Made by a program: the position numbers and the translations under genes. Shown in pieces: positions 1-7,992 of a stretch of 64,000 nt of DNA; position 1 is the stretch's first letter, and each line of letters opens with the position of its first letter. Source of the DNA: Propionicicella superfundia DSM 22317 (lineage in GTDB: Bacteria > Actinomycetota > Actinomycetes > Propionibacteriales > Propionibacteriaceae); contig NZ_KE384021.1 in the NCBI RefSeq assembly GCF_000423465.1, forward strand, positions 373,115 to 437,114, in the 5' to 3' direction. Under the pieces are notes generated by a model. The model saw only the letters and a program-made list of their open reading frames with translations, made no database searches and was not told the DNA's origin.

Positions 1-63
1 GGACCCGGTGGACGGGCTCGGGGACCCGGTGGACGGGCTCAAGGACCCGGCGAGCGGGCCGCT
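1..63. repeat. 21-bp direct repeat at window edge
   Basis: A 21-bp unit (seven codons, reading Asp-Pro-Val-Asp-Gly-Leu-Gly/Lys) occurs at 1-21 and 22-42, with a degenerate third unit at 43-63. It is in frame with the ABC ATPase that follows, so it may be a repetitive linker or N-terminal tail that continues upstream of the window. Confidence 0.7.
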
Positions 64-844
64 GCTCGACCTGCGCGACGTCACGAAGAGCTACCGCCGC
101 CGGGGACGACACCGCAAGCCCGTCGTCGACCGGATCAGCCTCGCGATCGGGGTCGGCGAGTTGGTCGCCCTGGTGGGGGAGTCGGGATCGGGCAAGTCGA
201 CCATCGGCAAGATCGTCGCCGGCCTGCTGTACGCCGACTCGGGCACGGTGCGCGTGGCGGGCCAGGATTACCCGACCGCCGTCTCCGAGGCGATTCCGCG
301 GCTCACCCGCGCCCAGCGCCGCTCCGTCCAGATGGTGTTCCAGGACTCCTACTCGAGCCTCAACCCGCGCCGCACGGTCCGCGACTCCATCGTCGCGCCC
401 CTTGTCGCAGGCCGGGCGTCACGGGCCGAGGCGGACACCCGGCTGCGCGAGGTCACCGACCTCGCCGGGCTCGCCACCGACCTCCTCGACCGCTATCCGT
501 CCCAGCTCTCCGGAGGACAGCGGCAGCGGGTCGCGATCGCCCGGGCCCTGGTCCTCGACCCCGGCCTGATCGTCGCCGACGAGGCCATCTCGGCCCTCGA
601 CGTCACCGCCCAGCAGGAGCTCATCGAGATGATCCGCGTCCTCAAGACCGAATCGCGGACGTCCTTCCTGTTCATCACCCACGACCTGGGCGTCGCCCGC
701 CACCTCGCCGACCGGGTCGTCGTGCTGAGCCCCGACGGCATCCAGGACACCGGAACGCCGGCGGAGGTCTTCCAGCACCCGCGCTCGGCGTACACGCGGG
801 CGCTCATCGACGCCGTCCCTCGCATCACGACGCGGGCATCATGA
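8..844 (+). CDS. Peptide-type ABC transporter ATP-binding protein (OppF/DppF-like), 5' end uncertain
   Basis: This is the ATPase of a dipeptide/oligopeptide-class importer; it hydrolyses ATP on the cytoplasmic face of the permease pair. Walker A GESGSGKS is at about residues 57-64, the Q-loop glutamine near 112 in VFQDSYSSLNPR, the signature LSGGQRQR from about 167, and Walker B LIVADE at about 187-192. The C-terminal part has the HP-rich tail usual for OppF/DppF. The GTG at 8 is only the first start inside the window: the frame is open to position 2 and runs through an in-frame 21-bp repeat. The gene could therefore start upstream, or be the second half of a fused double ATPase. It overlaps the next permease by 4 nt (ATGA), so the genes are translationally coupled. 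The transported substrate is unknown. Confidence 0.9.
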   Translation: MDGLGDPVDGLKDPASGPLLDLRDVTKSYRRRGRHRKPVVDRISLAIGVGELVALVGESGSGKSTIGKIVAGLLYADSGTVRVAGQDYPTAVSEAIPRLTRAQRRSVQMVFQDSYSSLNPRRTVRDSIVAPLVAGRASRAEADTRLREVTDLAGLATDLLDRYPSQLSGGQRQRVAIARALVLDPGLIVADEAISALDVTAQQELIEMIRVLKTESRTSFLFITHDLGVARHLADRVVVLSPDGIQDTGTPAEVFQHPRSAYTRALIDAVPRITTRAS

Positions 845-1767
845 CGGCCGACACCATCTCGCCGTCGCGCCCGACAGGGACAGCGCTCGTGCTGCGCCAC
901 CTGCGCCGTGACCGCACCTTCGTCGCGGGCGCGGTCATCGTCGCCCTCCTCGTGGCCCTCGCGCTGCTGGCCCCGGTCATCGCGGCCGTGGTGGGACACG
1001 GCCCGGACGCACAGTTCCCCGACATCGCCATCGACGAGTCGGGAATCCCGATCACGGGCGGGCACGGATTCCTGCTGGGGGCGGACGCGCTCGGGCGGGA
1101 CGTCTTCATCCGCGTGCTGTACGGGGCGCGCGTGTCCCTGGTCATCGGCGTCGTGTCGACGACCGCAGCCATGCTGATCGGTGTCGCGGTCGGCCTCGTC
1201 GCCGGGTACTGGCGGGGCTGGGCCGACGCCGTGCTCTCCGAGGTGACCAACGTCACGCTGGCGTTCCCGATGCTGCTCACGGCGCTGTCCATCGCCGCGC
1301 TCAACCGTGCGCCGGGCGGGTCGACCTACGTCAGCCCGCCGGTGGTCGTCGTGGTGATCATCTCGCTCTTCTCCTGGACGTATTTCGCGCGCGTGGTGCG
1401 CGGCGTGGTCATCGACGTCACGAACGCGAACTACGTGAAAGCGGCGATCGGGGCCGGGTCGCCGTCGTCGTGGATCGTGCTCAGGGAGATCCTGCCCAAC
1501 ACGGCGCCGTCGGTGATCGTCTACTGGGCGGTGCAACTGCCGACCAACATCATGGCCGAGGCGACGCTGTCCTACCTGGGCGTCGGCATCCGCACCCCGC
1601 AGGCGAGCTGGGGCCTGATGATCTCCGAGGCGCAGACCTCCGGGCTGTACGTCGCCCAGCCCATGATGCTCATCGCGCCCTGCCTCGCGCTGTTCGTCAC
1701 GGTCCTCGGCTTCAACATCGTGAGCACCCGGCTGCGTGCCCACCTGGACCCCGACAAGAAGGGCTGA
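841..1767 (+). CDS. ABC transporter permease, DppC type
   Basis: A 308-residue inner-membrane permease of the peptide/nickel family (BPD_transp_1). The first membrane span is about residues 28-50. An extracytoplasmic loop follows, with the DppC-type segment LGADALGRDVFIRVLYGARVSL, and then the remaining five spans. The cytoplasmic EAA-type loop that docks on the ATPase lies around 'KAAIGAGSPSSWIVLREILPN'. The start ATG overlaps the stop of the ATPase gene, and the dppB-type gene begins 2 nt after this stop, so the four transporter genes form one operon. The order (ATPase first, binding protein last) is the reverse of the common dppABCDF order. Confidence 0.9.
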   Translation: MTADTISPSRPTGTALVLRHLRRDRTFVAGAVIVALLVALALLAPVIAAVVGHGPDAQFPDIAIDESGIPITGGHGFLLGADALGRDVFIRVLYGARVSLVIGVVSTTAAMLIGVAVGLVAGYWRGWADAVLSEVTNVTLAFPMLLTALSIAALNRAPGGSTYVSPPVVVVVIISLFSWTYFARVVRGVVIDVTNANYVKAAIGAGSPSSWIVLREILPNTAPSVIVYWAVQLPTNIMAEATLSYLGVGIRTPQASWGLMISEAQTSGLYVAQPMMLIAPCLALFVTVLGFNIVSTRLRAHLDPDKKG

Positions 1768-1769
1768 CC

Positions 1770-2759
1770 GTGACCAGATCCATCGGCGTTCGGGCACTGC
1801 GGATGCTGCTGACCATCCTGCTGGTGACGCTGGTCGCGTTCCTGCTGACCAAGGTCGCCTACGCGAACCCGGCGCGGTCCCTCGCCCCCGAGAACGCGTC
1901 CCCCGAGACCGTCGCCCAGATCGCCGCGTCCCTCGGCCTCGACGAGCCGTGGTGGGTGCAGTTGCGGTACTTCCTGTTCGGAGGGCCGGCGATCAAGGGC
2001 GTCCGGACGGGCCTGTTCACGGTCCCCCCGAGCCTGGGCTACTCGTTCCGCGAGCAGCGGCCCGTCCTCGACCTCATCCTCGAGAAGATCCCGGTCACGG
2101 CCTCCCTGGCGATCGGCGCCCTGGTCATCTGGATGACCATCTCGATCCTGTCCGGCGTGCTCGCCACCCGGCGTCCCCAGGGGCTGTTCGACCGGGCGAG
2201 CTCGACGGTGAGCTACGCCCTGCTGTCCCTGCCGGTCTTCGTCACCGGCGTCCTGCTGCTCTATTTCGGCTACTACCGGCTCACCCTCGCCGGAATCGAC
2301 GTGTTCCCCAGCGGGGGGTACGTGCCGCTGACGGAGTCGCCGGGGCAGTGGGCGCGTCACCTGGTGCTGCCCTGGCTGACGCTCGTGCTCTACGAGGTCG
2401 GCGTCTTCCAGCGCGTCGTGCGCGGAGCGGTGCTCGACGTCTCGTCGTACGACTTCATCCGCACCGCCCGGGCCAAGGGGGCGGGCTGGTGGCGGGTCTC
2501 GTTCGGCCACGCGCTGCCCGGAGCCCTGACGCCGATCCTGACGCTGGCGGGCATCGAGTTCGCGTCCATCCTGGGCGGCGCCATCGTGACCGAGCAGATC
2601 TTCGGCCTGGACGGCGTGGGACGCCTCGCGGTCAGGGCCGCTCTCACCGGCGACGGCCCGGTGGTCATCGGCTGCACCCTCTTCGCGGCGGTCGTGTTCG
2701 TCGTCATCACCGCCGCCGTCGACATCGTCATCGACGTCCGAGCGCGCAGGGCGCGCTGA
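1770..2759 (+). CDS. ABC transporter permease, DppB type
   Basis: A 329-residue partner permease. The GTG at 1770 is chosen because it gives an N-terminal span (RMLLTILLVTLVAFLLTKVA) and starts just after the upstream stop; the reading frame is open further upstream but overlaps the previous gene. Typical DppB features are the 'G.D.P.W.Q' segment (SLGLDEPWWVQLRYFLFG), several hydrophobic spans between about residues 95 and 320, and the EAA loop 'IRTARAKGAGWWRVSFGHALPGALTP'. It forms the transmembrane channel with the DppC-type protein. Confidence 0.9.
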   Translation: MTRSIGVRALRMLLTILLVTLVAFLLTKVAYANPARSLAPENASPETVAQIAASLGLDEPWWVQLRYFLFGGPAIKGVRTGLFTVPPSLGYSFREQRPVLDLILEKIPVTASLAIGALVIWMTISILSGVLATRRPQGLFDRASSTVSYALLSLPVFVTGVLLLYFGYYRLTLAGIDVFPSGGYVPLTESPGQWARHLVLPWLTLVLYEVGVFQRVVRGAVLDVSSYDFIRTARAKGAGWWRVSFGHALPGALTPILTLAGIEFASILGGAIVTEQIFGLDGVGRLAVRAALTGDGPVVIGCTLFAAVVFVVITAAVDIVIDVRARRAR

Positions 2760-2819
2760 GGACATGTCTCCGCGCCGCCGTCCGGTCGGCGCGACGCATC
2801 AGGGAAAGGAAAGACAACC

Positions 2820-4580
2820 ATGAGGAACCGCAGAACATCGGCGGTCATAGCCTTGGCCGCCGGCGCCGCACTTCTCCTGTCCGCATGCGCACCAGGAGGG
2901 TCCGGCGGGGAGACCGCGGGAGCCGGCGCGCAGCGGGGTGGCACCTTGAAGATCGCGTCGGTGGGTGACATCGACAGGATCGACCCCCTGCAGGCCTACA
3001 CCGCCGAGGCATGGACCGTCGCCCGGGCGACGACCCGGCAACTGGTGACAACCAGCGGCAGCACCGAGAGCGTCGGCGACGACATCGAGATCGTGCCCGA
3101 TCTCGCGAAGTCGTGGGACGTGAGCGCCGATGGCCTCACATATACCTTCCATCTGCGCGACAACGCGTATTTCTCGGGGGCCTCGACCCGCAAGATCACG
3201 GCGGACGACTTCGTCTATGCCATCAAGCGGTTCGCCGATCCCAACGCCCAGGTCGGCGCCATCGCCTACTACAACGCGCTCCTGGACGGCTTCGCCGAAT
3301 ACGGGGCCGAATTCGCGAAGGTCAAGACCGGCGACCTGACGGCGGTCAAGGAGTTCATCGACAGCCATGAGATCTCCGGCGTCACCGCCACCGACGACAC
3401 CACGCTCGTCCTGAAGTTCACCCAGCCGGCGAACGACATCCTCGAAGTGCTCACGCTGCCGTTCGTGTCCCCGCTGCCCGAGGAGGTCGTGTCCAAGTAC
3501 TTCTCGGATTCGCTGGAGTTCCGCCAGAACTTCGCCTCCAGCGGGCCGTACTACATCTCGTCCTACAGCCCCAACAACTCGCTGGAGCTGAAGCGGGCGG
3601 AGACCTACGACGCGGCTGCCGACCCGGTCCGGGCGGCGTATGCCGACACGATCCTCATCGACACCACCGTCTCGTCGGCCGATGCCGTGGCGCAGCAACT
3701 CCAGACCGGTGAGGCCGACCTGCCGCTGTACGTCCGCTCGTTCCCGGCCACGGTGATCTCGCAGTACCAGCAGACCAAGGCCGACTACCTGCACACGTCC
3801 CCGGGCGGGCAGCAGGTGTTCCTGTCGATCAACGGCATCTCCGACGGGACGTCCCAGGGGCAGAAGGGCCTCAAGGAGTTGTCCGTGCGGCAGGCCCTGA
3901 GCTACGCCATCGACAAGTCCGCGGTCGTCAAGGCGATCGGCGGCTCCAGCGCCGCGAACGTCCAGGGCGAGATCCTGAACTCGACGCTCGTCGGCCACAC
4001 GGGCGAGGATCCGTACGCCACGACCGACAACGCGGGTGACCCGGCGAAGGCGAAGCAGCTCCTGGAGGATGCAGGGTTCGCGGGCCTGAAGCTGAACCTC
4101 GCGTACCGGACGAGCGACGAGTTCACGAAGATCGCCACCTCGCTGCAGGCATCGCTGGCGAAGTCGGGGATCACCGTCAACCTCGTGCCCGTGCCGGAGG
4201 CCGACTACTGGGCGTTCCTCGCCGACTCCGAGAACGCCGACCAGTGGGACGTCGCCCTGGCGACCTACACCCCGGACTGGCAGGGCAACAGCGCGCGGCA
4301 GATCCTCGGCGGCTGGCTGGACTCCGACTACGCGAGCCCGGGTGCGGTCTGGGGCATCGCCTACGACAATCCCGACCTGAACGCGGCCGTCGAGAAGGCC
4401 TTCGTGGCCAAGGATCCGGAGGCGGCCTGGCAGGAGGCGAACACGATCGCGACGAAGGACCTGGCCTGGGTGCCCCTGCTCGAACGGGTCGTCACGGTGC
4501 CGACGTCCACGAACGTCACGAAGTGGACGTGGGCCTCGCTCCCGGGCGGTGCCGACTGGACGAATGTCGCCGTCAAGTAG
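2820..4580 (+). CDS. ABC transporter substrate-binding lipoprotein, peptide family (SBP_bac_5)
   Basis: A 586-residue extracellular solute receptor anchored as a lipoprotein. The signal peptide (MRNRRTSAVIALAAGAALLL) ends in the lipobox SACA, with the lipidated Cys at residue 23. The mature part follows the DppA/OppA fold: an early 'RGGTLKIASVGDIDRIDPLQA' strand region, 'VPDLAKSWDVSADGLTYTFHLR' and 'VRQALSYAIDKSAV'. A clear ribosome-binding site (GGGAAAGGA) precedes the ATG. The ligand cannot be predicted; this family binds peptides, nickel, glycans and other solutes. The gene is last of the transporter genes and is followed by an enoyl-CoA hydratase after a 46-nt gap, so the imported molecule may feed an acyl-CoA route (inference). 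Confidence 0.9.
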   Translation: MRNRRTSAVIALAAGAALLLSACAPGGSGGETAGAGAQRGGTLKIASVGDIDRIDPLQAYTAEAWTVARATTRQLVTTSGSTESVGDDIEIVPDLAKSWDVSADGLTYTFHLRDNAYFSGASTRKITADDFVYAIKRFADPNAQVGAIAYYNALLDGFAEYGAEFAKVKTGDLTAVKEFIDSHEISGVTATDDTTLVLKFTQPANDILEVLTLPFVSPLPEEVVSKYFSDSLEFRQNFASSGPYYISSYSPNNSLELKRAETYDAAADPVRAAYADTILIDTTVSSADAVAQQLQTGEADLPLYVRSFPATVISQYQQTKADYLHTSPGGQQVFLSINGISDGTSQGQKGLKELSVRQALSYAIDKSAVVKAIGGSSAANVQGEILNSTLVGHTGEDPYATTDNAGDPAKAKQLLEDAGFAGLKLNLAYRTSDEFTKIATSLQASLAKSGITVNLVPVPEADYWAFLADSENADQWDVALATYTPDWQGNSARQILGGWLDSDYASPGAVWGIAYDNPDLNAAVEKAFVAKDPEAAWQEANTIATKDLAWVPLLERVVTVPTSTNVTKWTWASLPGGADWTNVAVK

Positions 4581-4626
4581 CACCGCGCCGCACCCGGCGG
4601 CGTCGCACAACGGAAAGGAACGAAGA

Positions 4627-5397
4627 ATGTCCGCTCTCACCGTCCGGATCGACGGACGTGTCGCCTGGCTCACCTTGGACAAGCCCCCGGCGAACGCGTT
4701 CGACTACTGGACCTACCACGAGCTCTACGACAACATCACGGCGCTGGACGCCGACGACGAGGTGTACGTCATCGTCATCAAGGCGAACGGCCGCTTCTTC
4801 AGCGGCGGGAACGACGTGAACGAATTCGCGAATCCGACGGTCGCGCCGGAGGGCGACATCCCGGCCGACGAGATCATCGACGTGGCACTCGGCTCCATCG
4901 GGCGGACGACGAAGCCGGTGATCGCGCTCGTCCAGGGTGTCGCGGCGGGCAGCGGCTTCTGCGTGGCCGCCTACGCCGACATCGTCGTGGCCACGCCCGA
5001 GGCCCGCTTCGGCATCCCCGAGGTCAAGCGCGGGATCGTCGGCGGAGCACCGGAGGCGGCCTCGGTGTTCCCGCCGAAGCTGGCCCGGTACCTGGCGCTG
5101 ACCGGTGATCTCATCGGCGCCGACCAGGCCTACGCCGTGGGTTTCGTGACGAGCCTCGTCCCGGCTGAGCAGTTGATCGAGGAGGGCAGGAGGATCGCCG
5201 AGAGCATCCTCGGCAATCCGCCGCTGACGGTGCGTCTCGCCAAGGAGTCGCTCGCGAACATCTATCCGCCCGATCGGGTCGCCGACCAGATCGCCGCCGA
5301 CGCACCCCGGTTCGTCGCCTCCGCGGCGACGGAGGACTACCAGGAGGCGATTCACTCCTTCCTGGAGAAGCGGCCGCCGGTGTTCCAGCGCCGGTAG
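4627..5397 (+). CDS. Enoyl-CoA hydratase/isomerase family protein
   Basis: A 256-residue crotonase-fold enzyme. The ATG at 4627 is preceded by GGAAAGGA and gives the standard N-terminus (MSALTVRIDGRVAWLTLDKPPANAF). The oxyanion-hole segment 'ANGRFFSGGNDVNEFA' and the second one 'VQGVAAGSGFCVAAYADIVVA' are present. Where hydratases carry the catalytic Glu pair, the sequence reads 'FGIPEVKRGIVGGAPEA', so one glutamate (FGIPE) is visible; the exact reaction (hydratase, isomerase or another crotonase activity) is not certain. The length is normal for the family. It directly follows the ABC importer genes on the same strand and probably shares their transcript. Confidence 0.85.
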   Translation: MSALTVRIDGRVAWLTLDKPPANAFDYWTYHELYDNITALDADDEVYVIVIKANGRFFSGGNDVNEFANPTVAPEGDIPADEIIDVALGSIGRTTKPVIALVQGVAAGSGFCVAAYADIVVATPEARFGIPEVKRGIVGGAPEAASVFPPKLARYLALTGDLIGADQAYAVGFVTSLVPAEQLIEEGRRIAESILGNPPLTVRLAKESLANIYPPDRVADQIAADAPRFVASAATEDYQEAIHSFLEKRPPVFQRR

Positions 5398-5403
5398 CTC
5401 CCA

Positions 5404-5473
5404 GCCCCGCCGAACGCTCCCAAACTGCCGGAAACCCGCCGGAATCCGGCAGTTGCGGAGCGTTCGGCGGGGC
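5404..5473. repeat. Long imperfect palindrome, element A (possible terminator)
   Basis: A 28-nt left arm (5404-5431) pairs with a right arm (5446-5473) at 26 of 28 positions, with a 14-nt loop. It starts 7 nt after the enoyl-CoA hydratase stop codon. A closely related palindrome lies at 19430-19499; both contain the core GCCGAACGCTCCC...GGAGCGTTCGGC. It can fold as a strong hairpin and may end transcription, but there is no U-tract. Confidence 0.75.
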
Positions 5474-5550
5474 CGTGTCCGGTGGTTGCGGAGCGTTCGG
5501 CGGGGCCGCGTCCGGCGGTTGCGGAGCGTTCGGCGGGGCCGCGTCCGGCA
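5452..5550. repeat. Three tandem 33-bp repeats
   Basis: Units at 5452-5484, 5485-5517 and 5518-5550 are identical except for a few bases. Each contains the right arm of palindrome element A (GGAGCGTTCGGCGGGGC), so the array looks like amplification of half of that element. Confidence 0.85.
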
Positions 5551-5604
5551 GCCCGCCCGCACGGACGCGGCCTGGACGAATTCCGGCTCCGGCTTCGGCG
5601 GTGC

Positions 5605-5610
5605 TACGGT
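5605..5610 (+). promoter_or_regulatory. Putative -10 hexamer TACGGT for leader peptide 1
   Basis: TACGGT is followed by six bases and then the ATG of the cysteine-rich mini-ORF, which predicts transcription starting at or next to the A of the ATG (leaderless). No convincing -35 box is visible. The same layout is seen before the other two cysteine-rich mini-ORFs. Confidence 0.5.
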
Positions 5611-5616
5611 GTGGGC

Positions 5617-5688
5617 ATGTCTGCTGCACGCGCCACCATGACCTGCCTGGGCGCAGCGCGTGCGCGAATGTGTTGTCTCAGCCACTGA
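5617..5688 (+). CDS. Cysteine/methionine-rich leader peptide 1 (23 aa) upstream of DUF4395-trx-cysK
   Basis: A 23-codon ORF that begins MSAARATMTCLG and ends ARMCCLSH before TGA. It has three Cys (two adjacent, both UGU codons) and three Met. UGU stands out because G/C-ending codons dominate this genome. The ATG sits 6 nt after a -10 hexamer, so it would be translated from a leaderless mRNA. The stop is 138 nt before the DUF4395 gene of a thiol/cysteine operon. Cysteine-rich upstream ORFs that attenuate sulfur genes are known in mycobacteria. By analogy, ribosome stalling at Cys codons under cysteine limitation would raise expression of the downstream operon (inference). Two small hairpins lie between the ORF and the gene (5759-5771 and 5772-5784). 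Confidence 0.7.
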   Translation: MSAARATMTCLGAARARMCCLSH

Positions 5689-5826
5689 TTCGCTCGCACA
5701 ACACGATCCTTCTCGCCCCTCCTTCCTGAGATTCGGCGACCCTTTCCTCTCCTGTCCACGACGGCTCGTCGCGAGGAACCCTCGTTGAGTTCCCGTCCGT
5801 TCCGCCTCAGCGCCAAGGACTCGTCC

Positions 5827-6312
5827 ATGTCTGTTGCCCAGCCGGCTTCGGCTGTTTCCCTCGTCGATCCCCGAAGCCCACGCTTCGGGGCCGCCATCAC
5901 CTCGGTGGTGCTCATCGCGACCCTGCTTCTCGGTCCCACCTGGGGATCGCCGCTCCTCGTCCTGCAGACCCTCGCCTTCGCGGCGGGGTCCCTGCTCGGC
6001 CTGCCGTTCCAGCCCTACGGGTGGGTCTTCCGCACCTGGGTGCGTCCGCGGCTCGGCCCCCCGGCCGAACTCGAGGACGCCCGTCCGCCACGCTTCGCGC
6101 AGACCGTGGGCCTCGTCTTCGCGCTCGCCGGCCTCGCCGGGGCGATCCTGACCCTGCCCGTGCTGTTCTACGTCGCCGTCGGGTTCGCACTCGTGGCCGC
6201 CCTGCTGAACGCGGTCTTCGACTTCTGCCTCGGATGCGAGCTCTACCTGCTCGTCGCGCGCCTCCGCGGCACGGCACCCGCGCCCGCCCAGGAAGGGCGA
6301 GCGGCGTCGTGA
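5827..6312 (+). CDS. DUF4395 family membrane protein
   Basis: A 161-residue predicted membrane protein with hydrophobic spans near residues 20-55 (two close segments), 95-115 and 115-135. The motif FCLGCELYLL near the C-terminus contains a membrane-embedded CxxC pair that could take part in thiol exchange. The function of DUF4395 is not established, but members often lie beside thioredoxin or rhodanese genes, as here. The ATG at 5827 is preferred over an upstream TTG because AAGGAC lies 6 nt before it. The stop overlaps the GTG of the thioredoxin gene (GTGA), so the two proteins are made together. Confidence 0.8.
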   Translation: MSVAQPASAVSLVDPRSPRFGAAITSVVLIATLLLGPTWGSPLLVLQTLAFAAGSLLGLPFQPYGWVFRTWVRPRLGPPAELEDARPPRFAQTVGLVFALAGLAGAILTLPVLFYVAVGFALVAALLNAVFDFCLGCELYLLVARLRGTAPAPAQEGRAAS

Positions 6313-6737
6313 CCGGACTGTGGATCGTGCTCGCCGCCGTGGGTGTGGCCGTCGCGTTCGGCGGGTATCGGTACGTCACCGACGGCCGTGCGAAGCGCGA
6401 GCGTCCGTCGCGGCAACGGCAGCTCCGCGCCGATCAGCTCGGAGCCGACCTCGGCACCGGCGCGACTCTCGTGCAATTCTCGGCACCCGTGTGCGGCCCG
6501 TGCCGGACCACGCACCGGCTGCTGGAGACCCTGACCGCCGACGACCCCACCGTCATTCACGTCGACATCGACGCCGAGACCCGGCTCGACCTCGTGAGCG
6601 AGTTCGGGATCACCAGAACCCCGACGGTCCTGCTGCTGGATCGCGACGGGACGGTGCGGCACCGGATCGTCGGTCCCGCACGCAGGCCCGACGTCCTCGA
6701 CGCCCTCGGCCAGGTGACCGGCTCCGCCGCCGCCTGA
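6309..6737 (+). CDS. Membrane-anchored thioredoxin-family protein
   Basis: A 142-residue protein with an N-terminal membrane anchor (about residues 3-22) and a thioredoxin fold. The redox motif CGPC occurs in 'QFSAPVCGPCRTTHRLLE', and the cis-proline segment 'GITRTPTVLLLDRDG' follows. The GTG at 6309 overlaps the DUF4395 stop by 4 nt. The pairing of an anchored CxxC thioredoxin with a CxxC membrane protein, both before cysK and behind a cysteine leader peptide, suggests a thiol-redox or sulfur-handling unit at the membrane. The topology (cytoplasmic or external catalytic domain) cannot be decided from sequence alone. Confidence 0.85.
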   Translation: MTGLWIVLAAVGVAVAFGGYRYVTDGRAKRERPSRQRQLRADQLGADLGTGATLVQFSAPVCGPCRTTHRLLETLTADDPTVIHVDIDAETRLDLVSEFGITRTPTVLLLDRDGTVRHRIVGPARRPDVLDALGQVTGSAAA

Positions 6738-6790
6738 GACGTCACGAAAGACCATAGAAGAAGAACAACGAAACTGGAGGAACACGAACA

Positions 6791-7723
6791 ATGGCCTACT
6801 ACGAAGACGCGACCGCACTCATCGGGCGCACCCCGCTGGTGAAGATCAACCGGCTCTACGGCGACTCCGCCGCGACCGTGCTCGGCAAGCTGGAGTACTA
6901 CAACCCGGCGAACTCGGTGAAGGACCGCATCGGCGTCTCGATCGTCGACGCGGCCGAGGCCGACGGTTCGTTGAAGCCGGGCGGGACGATCGTCGAGGGG
7001 ACGTCGGGCAACACGGGCATCGCGCTGGCCTGGGTCGGTGCCGCTCGCGGCTACCGGGTCATCATCACGCTGCCCGAGACCTTCTCGAAGGAGCGCCGTG
7101 CCGTGCTGCGCGCCTTCGGGGCAGAGCTCGTCCTCACGCCCGCCGCCGACGGCGTCCCCGGTGCGAACAAGCGGGCCGAGGAGATCGTCGCCAGCACGCC
7201 GGGCGCGATCCTCGCCAGCCAGTTCTCCAACCCGGCGAACGTCGCCATCCACCGCGCCACGACCGCCGAGGAGATCTGGGCGGACACCGAGGGCGCCGTG
7301 GACATCGTGGTGTCGGGCGTCGGCACCGGCGGCACCATCAGCGGCGTCGGCCAGGTGCTCAAGGAGCGCAAGCCCGAGGTGAAGCTGTACGCCGTGGAGG
7401 CGGCGGAGTCGGCCGTCCTGTCGGGCGAGCCGAAGGGGCCGCACAAGATCCAGGGCATCAGCCCGGGGTTCGTTCCCGAGATCCTGGACCGTGCCGTCGT
7501 CGACGGCATCATCAAGGTGGCATCCGAGGACGCCCTGGAATGGGCGCGGCGCTCCGCCAAGGAGGAAGGGCTGCTGGTGGGGATCTCCGCCGGCGCCGCC
7601 CTCCGCGCCGCGGCCGATCTCGCGGCCGACCCGGCCAATGCCGGCAAGACGATCGTCGTGATCGTGCCCGACTGGGGTGAGCGCTACCTGTCCACCCCGC
7701 TGTACGCCGATCTGCTCGACTGA
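6791..7723 (+). CDS. cysK: Cysteine synthase (O-acetylserine sulfhydrylase A)
   Basis: A 310-residue PLP enzyme that makes L-cysteine from O-acetyl-L-serine and sulfide in the cytoplasm. The PLP lysine is K44 in [11 protein letters not shown]. The substrate-binding loop EGTSGNTG and the phosphate-binding glycine-rich loop [12 protein letters not shown] are intact, and '[14 protein letters not shown]' is typical of CysK. A strong RBS (GGAGG) lies 9 nt before the ATG, 53 nt after the thioredoxin gene. As the last gene behind leader peptide 1 it supplies the obvious logic for cysteine feedback: the product of the pathway would control translation through the leader. A hairpin terminator follows. 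Confidence 0.97.
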   Translation: MAYYEDATALIGRTPLVKINRLYGDSAATVLGKLEYYNPANSVKDRIGVSIVDAAEADGSLKPGGTIVEGTSGNTGIALAWVGAARGYRVIITLPETFSKERRAVLRAFGAELVLTPAADGVPGANKRAEEIVASTPGAILASQFSNPANVAIHRATTAEEIWADTEGAVDIVVSGVGTGGTISGVGQVLKERKPEVKLYAVEAAESAVLSGEPKGPHKIQGISPGFVPEILDRAVVDGIIKVASEDALEWARRSAKEEGLLVGISAGAALRAAADLAADPANAGKTIVVIVPDWGERYLSTPLYADLLD

Positions 7724-7747
7724 TCGTCGCATCCGCGGTCCGGACAT

Positions 7748-7786
7748 CGCCGGGGGCTCCGGGGTTCACGCCCCGAGCCCCCGGCG
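7748..7786 (+). terminator. GC-rich hairpin after cysK
   Basis: A left arm CGCCGGGGGCTCCGGGG pairs with a right arm CCCCGAGCCCCCGGCG, with one bulged base and a short loop. It begins 24 nt after the cysK stop. There is no T-tract, as is common for actinobacterial hairpin terminators. Confidence 0.7.
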
Positions 7787-7992
7787 CTGTGGAACCCGAC
7801 CCCCGCCAGAGGGCCGGGCCACCGGACCGAGCCAAACGTCCACAGCCCCGATCACAGCGCCGGCCGACTCCCGACCATGGTGAGCCCGACCGCTCCGACC
7901 GGGGCGACGCCGATGCCCCGATGGGACGCCCGACGCGAACCGACCACGTGGCGTAGCGTTCCTCGGAAGCAGCAACACCTTCGAGGAATCCC

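Noticed and set aside
493-2765. Long reverse-strand open frames across the first ABC operon
   Set aside because: They are Arg/Asp/His-rich mirror images of real genes, a known effect of very high GC at third codon positions. The forward proteins carry complete ABC motifs.
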